Below, in pieces: positions 8,443-15,580 of a DNA stretch of 64,000 bases (positions are counted from its first letter, which is position 1; every line of letters begins with the position of its first letter). This DNA is from Fluviibacter sp039805865 (GTDB taxonomy: Bacteria; Pseudomonadota; Gammaproteobacteria; Burkholderiales; Rhodocyclaceae), in NCBI GenBank assembly GCA_039805865.1, contig JBDLTI010000003.1:21268-85267 (forward strand), given 5' to 3'. The notes beneath the pieces were generated by a model. That model did not search any database and had not been told where the DNA came from. It was given only the letters and a program-made list of their open reading frames with translations. Position numbers and translations under genes: made by a program.

Positions 8443-9243
8443 ATGACGCGTTTGATTGACTCCCACTGCCATCTTGATTTTGATGGTCTTTCCAATCGGT
8501 TGCCGGACGTGCTGTCTGCGATGGTTGCAAACGATATCGCGGGCTGCATGACCATTGGGGTAACCCTTGAAGAGTTTCCGCATGTGCTGGCGATTGCTGA
8601 AGCGCATGAACAGATTTTTGCTTCGGTTGGCGTGCATCCGGAGTATGCCGATCACCAGGAGCCTGATGTGGAGACCCTGTGTGCGTTTGGGCGGCATCCT
8701 AAGGTGCTGGCCATTGGCGAGACGGGTCTGGACTATCACTGGCACAAGGACCAACCCGAATGGCAACGTGAACGATTTCGCGTGCATATCCGAGCGGCTA
8801 AAGCCCTGAACAAACCACTGGTCATTCACACACGAGAAGCTGCAGAAGATACATTGGCTATCCTGAAAGAAGAGGGTGCTAGTGCGGTGGGTGGCATTCT
8901 GCATTGTTTTACCGAAAGCCTTGCTGTCGCAGAAGAGGCAATGGCGCTCGGCTTCTATATTTCGATTTCAGGCATTGTCAGCTTCAAGAAGGCAGAACAG
9001 GTGCATGAAGTGGCGCGTTCAATCCCCCTGGATCGTTTACTGATAGAAACAGATTCGCCGTACCTGGCGCCGGTGCCCTATCGGGGCAAACCGAATGAAC
9101 CTGCTTATGTAAAACACGTCGCTGAAGCAATCGCCAATTTGCGCCAGATTTCCTATGCAGAGGTTGCTGAAGCCAGTAGCCAGAATTTTCTCAGGCTTTT
9201 TCCTGCATCTGCCACTGTGCTGGCGCCGAGGGTAGGACTATGA
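8443..9243 (+). CDS. TatD-family metal-dependent hydrolase
   Basis: 266 residues. TIM-barrel deoxyribonuclease of the TatD/YcfH type. Metal ligands are visible: DSHCHLDF at the start, GETGLDYH in the middle, VIHTREA, HCFTES and the C-terminal IETDSPYLAPVP. It follows holB by 8 bases and overlaps the ankyrin gene by four bases (ATGA). YcfH is the usual partner of holB in proteobacteria. Confidence 0.93.
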   Translation: MTRLIDSHCHLDFDGLSNRLPDVLSAMVANDIAGCMTIGVTLEEFPHVLAIAEAHEQIFASVGVHPEYADHQEPDVETLCAFGRHPKVLAIGETGLDYHWHKDQPEWQRERFRVHIRAAKALNKPLVIHTREAAEDTLAILKEEGASAVGGILHCFTESLAVAEEAMALGFYISISGIVSFKKAEQVHEVARSIPLDRLLIETDSPYLAPVPYRGKPNEPAYVKHVAEAIANLRQISYAEVAEASSQNFLRLFPASATVLAPRVGL

Positions 9244-9938
9244 AGAAAGTGCTCTGCGGATTTGCGCTTTTCCTGAACTGCGCTCTGCTCTGGGCGGCGC
9301 CCACTGCGGATGACATGGTCATTGCGGCTAAAAAGGATGATGCATCAACTATTCAGGAAGGCCTGAAAGCTGGATTCGATCCCAACTACAAGGATCGACA
9401 GGGCAATAGCCTGTTGATTCATGCGACGGCAAATGTGTCTGATTCAGCCGCGTTGGCCTTGCTTAACGGGGGCGCTGATCCGAAGTTAAAGAACCGTTCG
9501 GGTGATGATGCGCTGAATTATGCATCGCTCAAAGGTAGCCTGCCGGTAGTGAAAGCGCTTGTTGCCAAAGGCGTGCCTGTAACGCGACCTCAGGGATGGC
9601 AGCCGCTCACTTATGCCGTGGTTGGTAAACAGCAGGCAGTATTTGACTATCTGATGGATCAGGGCGCTGATCCTAACGGGAACAATCCGACCCAGGTATC
9701 TGCGCTCATGTATGCGGCACGAGAAGGGCAAGAGGAGATGGTGGATCGATTGCTAGCAGCAGGCGCAGATCCAACCTGGACCAAAGGCGGTGAAAGTGCG
9801 GTCGACTGGGCATTGAAAGCGCAGAATACCGATATTGCCGAAAGGATCATGAAGGCCCAGGAAAAAGTTGGGTTTGGACGTTCAGTCGTACTGAATGAGG
9901 ACGAAGACGAAGAAGAAGCGGTGCCTGAAAAGCAATGA
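9240..9938 (+). CDS. Exported ankyrin-repeat protein
   Basis: 232 residues with a cleavable signal peptide (about 1-19, ending ALLWAA) followed by about five ankyrin repeats; recognisable repeat cores are GNSLLIHATANV, GDDALNYASLKG, WQPLTYAVVGKQ and VSALMYAAREG. It ends with a strongly acidic tail (NEDEDEEEA). It is probably a periplasmic protein-binding scaffold; the partner is unknown. Four-base overlaps on both sides (tatD and the phospholipase D gene) point to translational coupling. Confidence 0.88.
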   Translation: MKKVLCGFALFLNCALLWAAPTADDMVIAAKKDDASTIQEGLKAGFDPNYKDRQGNSLLIHATANVSDSAALALLNGGADPKLKNRSGDDALNYASLKGSLPVVKALVAKGVPVTRPQGWQPLTYAVVGKQQAVFDYLMDQGADPNGNNPTQVSALMYAAREGQEEMVDRLLAAGADPTWTKGGESAVDWALKAQNTDIAERIMKAQEKVGFGRSVVLNEDEDEEEAVPEKQ

Positions 9939-10504
9939 ACCGTATCAAAAAGGCATGGCTAGCTTTGTTGCTAGCTGGCATTGGTTTTTGCTCTGTACCC
10001 CTTGCTCTTGCCGAAAGCACATCTAATCAAGCAGGTGCTGCCTCTTTGGTGCCGCAAACACAGATTCGCATGTACTTTACACCGGGTGACTCAGCCGAAT
10101 CAGCCATTGTCGATCAGTTGCTCAACGCTAAAGAATCGATTCTGGTGCAAGCCTATTCATTTACCAATCCGGCGATTGCAGAAGCTTTGGCCGATGCGCG
10201 TGGTCGGGGTGTGAACATCGAGATCCTGCTTGATAAAAGTCATCGTACCCAGAGATATTCAGCAGCGGGCTTTACGGCGAATGCCGGTATTCCCACGCTG
10301 ATAGATGACCGACATGCAATCGCTCACAATAAAATCATGATTATTGATGGGCGGGTTGTTATTACCGGGAGCTACAATTTCACAAGAGCCGCAGAAAAGA
10401 CTAACGCGGAGAATCTGGTGATTATCGAGTCCGGTTCAATAGCCGAGAAATACCACAATAACTGGCAGAAACATCGGCGGCACTCCCAGCCTTATCAACG
10501 ATAA
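9935..10504 (+). CDS. Secreted phospholipase D-family nuclease (Nuc-like)
   Basis: 189 residues with a signal peptide (about 1-26, ending LALAE). A single HxKx4D motif is present at His131-Lys133-Asp138 (HNKIMIIDG), followed by the GSYNFT motif at 145-150. Single-motif PLD proteins of this length are usually Nuc-type EDTA-resistant nucleases that work as dimers. It probably acts on DNA or phosphodiesters in the periplasm. It is the last gene of the mltG operon, just before a strong terminator. Confidence 0.88.
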   Translation: MNRIKKAWLALLLAGIGFCSVPLALAESTSNQAGAASLVPQTQIRMYFTPGDSAESAIVDQLLNAKESILVQAYSFTNPAIAEALADARGRGVNIEILLDKSHRTQRYSAAGFTANAGIPTLIDDRHAIAHNKIMIIDGRVVITGSYNFTRAAEKTNAENLVIIESGSIAEKYHNNWQKHRRHSQPYQR

Positions 10505-10515
10505 GCATCAAGCCA

Positions 10516-10545
10516 TTAAAAAAGCGCCCGAAGGCGCTTTTTTAA
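10516..10545. terminator. Bidirectional intrinsic terminator
   Basis: Perfect hairpin: AAAAAAGCGCC (10518-10528), loop CGAA, GGCGCTTTTTT (10533-10543). It has A/T runs on both arms and lies between two convergent genes (phospholipase D and aspartate aminotransferase), so it can serve both. Confidence 0.92.
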
Positions 10546-10560
10546 TCGAGCGGCTACTGA

Positions 10561-11763
10561 TTAGGAAAGCACAGCCGCAATGGCATCTGCCACGGCACCG
10601 ATGTTTTTGTCGTTCAGTGCAGCCAGACAGATGCGGCCAGTAGAAACCGCGTAAATGCCATATTGGTCACGGAGAACGTCCACCTGAGCAGCTGTTAGGC
10701 CAGTGTAGGAGAACATCCCGCGTTGCTGGATAACAAAGCTGAAGTCCTGCTTGACGCCTTTGGCTTTGAGTTTATCGACCAGAGCGACCCGCATGGCGCG
10801 GATGCGATCACGCATTTCAGCCAGCTCGTGTTCCCACATCACACGCAGTTCAGGGCTGGTAAGTACGGCTGCAACCACTGCTGCACCATGGGTTGGTGGG
10901 TTCGAATAGTTCGTGCGGATAACGCGCTTCAGTTGCGACATCACACGCGCTGATTCATCGGCCGATTCGGTAACGATAGACAGGGCACCAACGCGTTCGC
11001 CGTAAAGCGAGAAGGATTTCGAAAACGAAGAGGACACCAGGAACTGCAAGCCCGAATGTGCAAACTTATCAAGTACGATTGCGTCAGGTTGGATGCCTTC
11101 AGCAAAACCCTGATAGGCCATATCCAGGAATGCAATCAGACCCTTAGCACGGATTACATTAATCACCTGATCCCACTGTTCGTTGCTGAGATCGGCGCCA
11201 GTTGGGTTGTGGCAGCATGCATGCAATAGGACGATCGAGTCCTTGGGCATGGCATTCAGGTCAGCCAGCATGCCAGCGAAGTTGACACCACGCGTTGCCG
11301 CATCGTAATAGCTATAGGTTTTAACCGGGAAATCGGCTGCTTCAAAGAGCGCACGATGGTTTTCCCAGGATGGATCGCTGATATAAACCGTTGCATTAGG
11401 CACCAGGCGCTTCAGATAATCAGCACCGATTTTCAGGGCGCCAGTACCACCGATGGCCTGGGCGGTTACCACACGCTTGTCGCGTAGCAGCTGAGTGTCA
11501 TGACCGAAGAGTAGGGCTTGTACAGCTTGATCGTAAGCAACCGAGCCTTCGATTGGCTGGTAGCCACGAGCCGGTGGATTCTTCATCCGGGCTTCTTCGG
11601 CAGCACGAACGGCCTTGAGTAGGGGCAGTTTGCCCTCATTGTCGTAGTACACGCCCACACCCAGGTTAACCTTGTTGGCGCGAGTGTCTGCGTTAAAGGC
11701 TTCGGTCAGGCCGAGAATCGGGTCGCGCGGTGCGAGTGCGACATCAGCAAAAATCGAGGACAT
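10561..11763 (-). CDS. Aspartate/aromatic aminotransferase
   Basis: 400 residues from the ATG at 11763, which has a GGAG ribosome site six bases upstream; a frame start at 11796 would add 11 residues foreign to the family. PLP-dependent class I aminotransferase (AspC/TyrB type) moving amino groups between aspartate or aromatic amino acids and 2-oxoglutarate. Seen: the family start FADVALAPRDPILGL, CCHNPTGADLS, and the PLP-lysine region SSSFSKSFSLYGERVGA. It is divergent from uvrB. Confidence 0.95.
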   Translation of the reverse strand: MSSIFADVALAPRDPILGLTEAFNADTRANKVNLGVGVYYDNEGKLPLLKAVRAAEEARMKNPPARGYQPIEGSVAYDQAVQALLFGHDTQLLRDKRVVTAQAIGGTGALKIGADYLKRLVPNATVYISDPSWENHRALFEAADFPVKTYSYYDAATRGVNFAGMLADLNAMPKDSIVLLHACCHNPTGADLSNEQWDQVINVIRAKGLIAFLDMAYQGFAEGIQPDAIVLDKFAHSGLQFLVSSSFSKSFSLYGERVGALSIVTESADESARVMSQLKRVIRTNYSNPPTHGAAVVAAVLTSPELRVMWEHELAEMRDRIRAMRVALVDKLKAKGVKQDFSFVIQQRGMFSYTGLTAAQVDVLRDQYGIYAVSTGRICLAALNDKNIGAVADAIAAVLS

Positions 11764-11796
11764 AAAAGCTCCGGTGGCCGCCGGCGTTGCCGGCAT

Positions 11797-11911
11797 GGAG
11801 GAAATGAGGAAGGACGCGTTAAACTGTGCTCAAGGGCATAGAATAATTTGAAAATTCTAACATGGCATAGCCTTTCTATGCCGCTAATGTGCTGCAACAG
11901 AGATCTGCTTA
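11797..11911. promoter_or_regulatory. Divergent control region aspC-like / uvrB with inverted and direct repeats
   Basis: This 115-base gap must hold both start sites. It contains the heptamer GGCATAG at 11835-11841 and again at 11864-11870, the latter paired with CTATGCC at 11876-11882 (7-base stem, loop CCTTT), and an AGAAT...ATTCT inverted repeat at 11840-11858. No match to the CTGT-N8-ACAG LexA site is visible, although uvrB is SOS-controlled in many bacteria. Regulator unknown. Confidence 0.4.
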
Positions 11912-14008
11912 ATGACCAACGATTCTGCTTCAATTTCCGAACTTGCTTCAGTTTCTGCATCCAAGGTGGTGACCTTTGATGGCAGTCCATTTCGCCTGCA
12001 TCAGCCGTTTCCACCTGCCGGAGATCAGCCGGTTGCCATTGAACAACTGATGTCGGGTTTGGAAGATGGTCTTTCCTTCCAGACCTTGCTGGGCGTAACT
12101 GGCTCTGGAAAAACCTACACCATGGCCAATGTGATCGCCCGTAGCGGCCGTCCTGCCCTGGTATTGGCACCGAATAAGACATTGGCTGCGCAGCTTTACG
12201 CGGAGTTCAAGGAGTTCTTCCCGGAAAATGCCGTTGAATACTTCGTCTCTTATTACGACTATTATCAGCCCGAGGCCTATGTGCCGAGCCGGGATCTGTT
12301 CATTGAAAAGGACTCATCAATTAATGAACATATTGAACAGATGCGCCTTTCTGCAACCAAAAGTCTTATAGAACGTAGTGACTGCATTATTGTTGCCACG
12401 GTTTCTTGTATCTACGGTATTGGTGATCGTGATGAGTATCATCAGATGATCATGCATGTTCGGGAGGGCGATAAGCTCGCACAGCGCGATTTACTCAAAC
12501 GACTGGCCGAGATGCAGTACAGCCGTAATGAGATGGATTTCCAGCGCGGCACCTTCCGCGTTCGCGGTGATGTGATTGATGTGTTTCCGGCAGAGCATGC
12601 TGAGCATGCCTTACGAATTGAGCTCTTTGACGATGAAATCGAGCGGCTTCAACTGTTTGATCCGCTTACGGGTGAAATCAGACAAAGACTGTCCCGTTTT
12701 ACGGTCTATCCATCGAGTCATTACGTCACGCCGCGTGCAACGGTATTGCGTGCGCTAGAAGGCATTAAGGAAGAGCTTAATGTGCAACGTGCAGCCTTTC
12801 TTTCAGAGGCCAAGCTGGTAGAAGCGCAACGTCTTGAACAAAGGACGAAGTTCGATATCGAAATGCTGAACGAAGTGGGCTTCTGCAAGGGGATTGAAAA
12901 CTATTCGCGCCATCTTTCTGGCCGTAATCCGGGTGATCCCCCCCCAACGCTGATTGATTACCTGCCCGACAATGCGTTGATTTTTATCGATGAATCTCAT
13001 GTAGCGATCGGGCAGGTGGGTGCCATGTACAAGGGCGACCGGTCGCGTAAAGAAAACCTGGTGAATTATGGTTTCCGTTTGCCATCTGCACTGGATAACC
13101 GACCACTTAAATTTGATGAATTCGAACAGCGGATGCGCCAGGCGGTATTTGTATCAGCCACGCCGGCTGCCTATGAAAAGGAACATGCCGGCCAGGTTGT
13201 AGAGCAGGTGGTTCGGCCAACAGGGCTTGTGGATCCACTGGTTGAAGTCAGACCCGCAACCACTCAGGTTGACGATTTGCTCGGCGAAATACGTAAACGT
13301 GTCGCTCTTGATGAACGTATCCTTGTAACAACGCTGACGAAGCGCATGTCCGAAGATTTGACGGACTATCTTACTGAAAACGGCATCAAGGTACGATATC
13401 TGCACTCGGATATTGATACGGTTGAACGCGTGGAGATCATTCGCGATCTTCGTTTGGGCGTATTTAATGTGGTGGTGGGTATTAACCTGTTGCGTGAAGG
13501 TCTGGATATTCCCGAGGTGTCGCTGGTCGCGATCCTAGATGCTGATAAGGAAGGTTTTCTGCGTTCTGAAACCTCGTTGATTCAAACGATTGGTCGTGCA
13601 GCGCGTCATTTGAATGGTTCCGCCATCCTTTATGCAGACAAGATCACCGGGTCAATGCGCCGTGCGATAGATGAAACGGAACGCCGCCGACAAAAGCAAC
13701 TCGCGTTTAATGCAGAACACGGCATTGTGCCGCGGGGCGTTCAGAAGCGGATTAAAGATATCATTGATGGTGTTTACACCACAGGCTATTCGGATTCAAC
13801 AGATGCTCAATCTATGCGCAAGGCTGCGCAGACACGTAAACGTTATGAATCGATGTCTGAAAAAGAAGTAGCTGCCGAAATCCGTAAGCTGGAGCAGGCC
13901 ATGCAACAGCACGCCAAAAACCTCGAGTTTGAGGCGGCAGCACAGACTCGTGATCAGCTGTTCCGACTGAAGGAGCAATTGTTCGGCGCCGCACCCAAAG
14001 GGGATTAA
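11912..14008 (+). CDS. uvrB: Excinuclease ABC subunit B
   Basis: 698 residues. Damage-verifying helicase-like subunit of nucleotide excision repair, working with UvrA and with UvrC (encoded at 40451). Seen: Walker A GVTGSGKTYT, the damage-inserting beta-hairpin YYDYYQPEAYVPSRD, the Walker B-like IDESH, the helicase motif GINLLREGLDIPEV, and a C-terminal UVR motif that binds UvrC. The first about 20 residues are Ser/Ala-rich and not conserved; an internal start near VVTFDGSPF cannot be excluded. Confidence 0.96.
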   Translation: MTNDSASISELASVSASKVVTFDGSPFRLHQPFPPAGDQPVAIEQLMSGLEDGLSFQTLLGVTGSGKTYTMANVIARSGRPALVLAPNKTLAAQLYAEFKEFFPENAVEYFVSYYDYYQPEAYVPSRDLFIEKDSSINEHIEQMRLSATKSLIERSDCIIVATVSCIYGIGDRDEYHQMIMHVREGDKLAQRDLLKRLAEMQYSRNEMDFQRGTFRVRGDVIDVFPAEHAEHALRIELFDDEIERLQLFDPLTGEIRQRLSRFTVYPSSHYVTPRATVLRALEGIKEELNVQRAAFLSEAKLVEAQRLEQRTKFDIEMLNEVGFCKGIENYSRHLSGRNPGDPPPTLIDYLPDNALIFIDESHVAIGQVGAMYKGDRSRKENLVNYGFRLPSALDNRPLKFDEFEQRMRQAVFVSATPAAYEKEHAGQVVEQVVRPTGLVDPLVEVRPATTQVDDLLGEIRKRVALDERILVTTLTKRMSEDLTDYLTENGIKVRYLHSDIDTVERVEIIRDLRLGVFNVVVGINLLREGLDIPEVSLVAILDADKEGFLRSETSLIQTIGRAARHLNGSAILYADKITGSMRRAIDETERRRQKQLAFNAEHGIVPRGVQKRIKDIIDGVYTTGYSDSTDAQSMRKAAQTRKRYESMSEKEVAAEIRKLEQAMQQHAKNLEFEAAAQTRDQLFRLKEQLFGAAPKGD

Positions 14009-14012
14009 AGCC

Positions 14013-14837
14013 TTAGAGCTTCTTCATAATCGCGCACATATCGGTGGCAATACCGCTCACCAGATATTGCGTGACTGATTTTGATGCTTGGGCGAGCTCC
14101 GAAGCCTGTTGGGGATTTGTTTTGCTGTAGTGATGCAGGGTGACAGAACCCGTGGTGCCCGAGCTGTAGGCATATCGCCCAATTTGTTTGAGACTGCTCG
14201 ATTCATACACACGCACAAAAGCATCACCTTCCAGCGTGTCATCTTTGAGGCCGGATCTGAGCTTCACGTTGGTCACGCCGACCTGCATAAAAAAACGATA
14301 GGGCGCAGCGCGCTCTCTAAAACCAGCCGGCAATGCGAGATGGGTTTCGGTCCAGTTAACCTTTGTGGGCTCAAGTGTTTCTGGATAGACCGCTGAATTA
14401 ATACCGCAGGTCTTGAGCTGTATCGCCAGTTTTTGTGCGAAGTACACCGGTAAATTAACGGGTGCAATGGCTTGGGCAACATCCTGGCTATCGACATTTT
14501 TAGATGCCGATTCTTCGGCATGAGAGGCAGCCGCACTGCCGGCGGTAGATCCGGCCAATCCCCCGACAACACCCGCCACAGGCCCGACCACCATGCTTCC
14601 TAAAAAACCGCCAATCGTTGAAGTTTTATCGGATATATAGCTCGTCTTAACCGCACCGCTAGGAATAATCAGAACCTGATAGGGGATTTGTCGAATTGGC
14701 TGTGCAGCATTTTCGTCAATGACATCCGCCGCTTTGCCAGATTGATTGATCTTGAATGGTCCGGATACGCAACCAGATAAGATTGAGCATAGTGCAATAG
14801 CATGAAGCGCATTCAAGTATGTGGATTTTTTAGACAT
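14013..14837 (-). CDS. Lipoprotein with glycine-rich segment, unknown function
   Basis: 274 residues. Lipoprotein signal with lipobox LSGC (Cys23). A Gly/Ala-rich stretch (about 76-105, GGFLGSMVVGPVAGVVGGLA) resembles the glycine-zipper regions of envelope lipoproteins. The C-terminal half predicts alternating strands with no motif I recognise. It is convergent with uvrB (four bases between stops) and divergent from the phosphatase gene. Confidence 0.75.
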   Translation of the reverse strand: MSKKSTYLNALHAIALCSILSGCVSGPFKINQSGKAADVIDENAAQPIRQIPYQVLIIPSGAVKTSYISDKTSTIGGFLGSMVVGPVAGVVGGLAGSTAGSAAASHAEESASKNVDSQDVAQAIAPVNLPVYFAQKLAIQLKTCGINSAVYPETLEPTKVNWTETHLALPAGFRERAAPYRFFMQVGVTNVKLRSGLKDDTLEGDAFVRVYESSSLKQIGRYAYSSGTTGSVTLHHYSKTNPQQASELAQASKSVTQYLVSGIATDMCAIMKKL

Positions 14838-14973
14838 TGTCGTTATTGTGCACGTTTGCCATAATTATGGAACAATGTAAAAAAATATTGAGACTTGAAC
14901 CAGCAAGATCAAACCACCAGATCAGGTTTTTAAAACTGACGTGGAGCATAAGCGGTTCAGAGAGGGGGAGCGA

Positions 14974-15504
14974 ATGACGAGAGTGCTGTTCGTGTGTATG
15001 GGAAATATTTGTCGTTCACCAACGGCAGAGGCTGTGTTTCGTCGATTGGCAGCGCAGCGTGGTTTGCTCGGTGAGCTGGAAATAGATTCTGCAGGTACCC
15101 ATGGTTACCATGTGGGCGAAACGCCTGATGCGCGTACCCAGAGAGCTGCTGCCGAGCGCAAGTATGATTTGTCTGAAATTCATGCACGTAAAGTAGCGCC
15201 TGAAGACTTGGAGTACTTTGATCTGGTTCTGGCGATGGATCGGAGTAACCTGGACGCGCTGCGTAAGCTCTGTCCGTCTAATCGGCTGCATCGTCTCAAA
15301 CTGTTCATGAGCTACGCGCGTCAATTTGATGATGATGAAGTGCCTGATCCGTATTATGGCCTTGCCCACGATTTTGATCTTGTACTCGACATGATTGAAG
15401 ATGCGGCAGAGGGTTTGCTTGATAGTGTTGTCCGTGAACGCGGTGATCTGGAACCTGCGAAGCTATCTTCAAAGGCAGGTTCGGGTAAATCTAAATCGGG
15501 TTAA
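14974..15504 (+). CDS. Low-molecular-weight protein tyrosine phosphatase
   Basis: 176 residues from ATG 14974, which follows a GAGGGGGAG ribosome site; a GTG at 14941 is less likely. The phosphatase P-loop is at 8-15 (C-M-G-N-I-C-R-S) with nucleophile Cys8 and Arg14, and the general-acid Asp is in VPDPYYG. Bacterial homologues remove phosphate from tyrosine kinases or exopolysaccharide machinery. The C-terminal Ser/Lys-rich tail (about 20 residues) is an addition. The gene stands alone and ends at a strong terminator. Confidence 0.9.
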   Translation: MTRVLFVCMGNICRSPTAEAVFRRLAAQRGLLGELEIDSAGTHGYHVGETPDARTQRAAAERKYDLSEIHARKVAPEDLEYFDLVLAMDRSNLDALRKLCPSNRLHRLKLFMSYARQFDDDEVPDPYYGLAHDFDLVLDMIEDAAEGLLDSVVRERGDLEPAKLSSKAGSGKSKSG

Positions 15505-15533
15505 TTAGAAGTAATATTAGAAGTGATTCCAGA

Positions 15534-15567
15534 CATAAAAAAACGCGCCGGAGCGCGTTTTTTTATG
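15534..15567. terminator. Bidirectional intrinsic terminator
   Basis: Perfect 15-base-pair hairpin CATAAAAAAACGCGC (15534-15548), loop CGGA, GCGCGTTTTTTTATG (15553-15567). It lies between the convergent phosphatase and rne genes and has the A/T tracts needed for termination in both directions. Confidence 0.93.
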
Positions 15568-15580
15568 GAGCACTCCAGAA

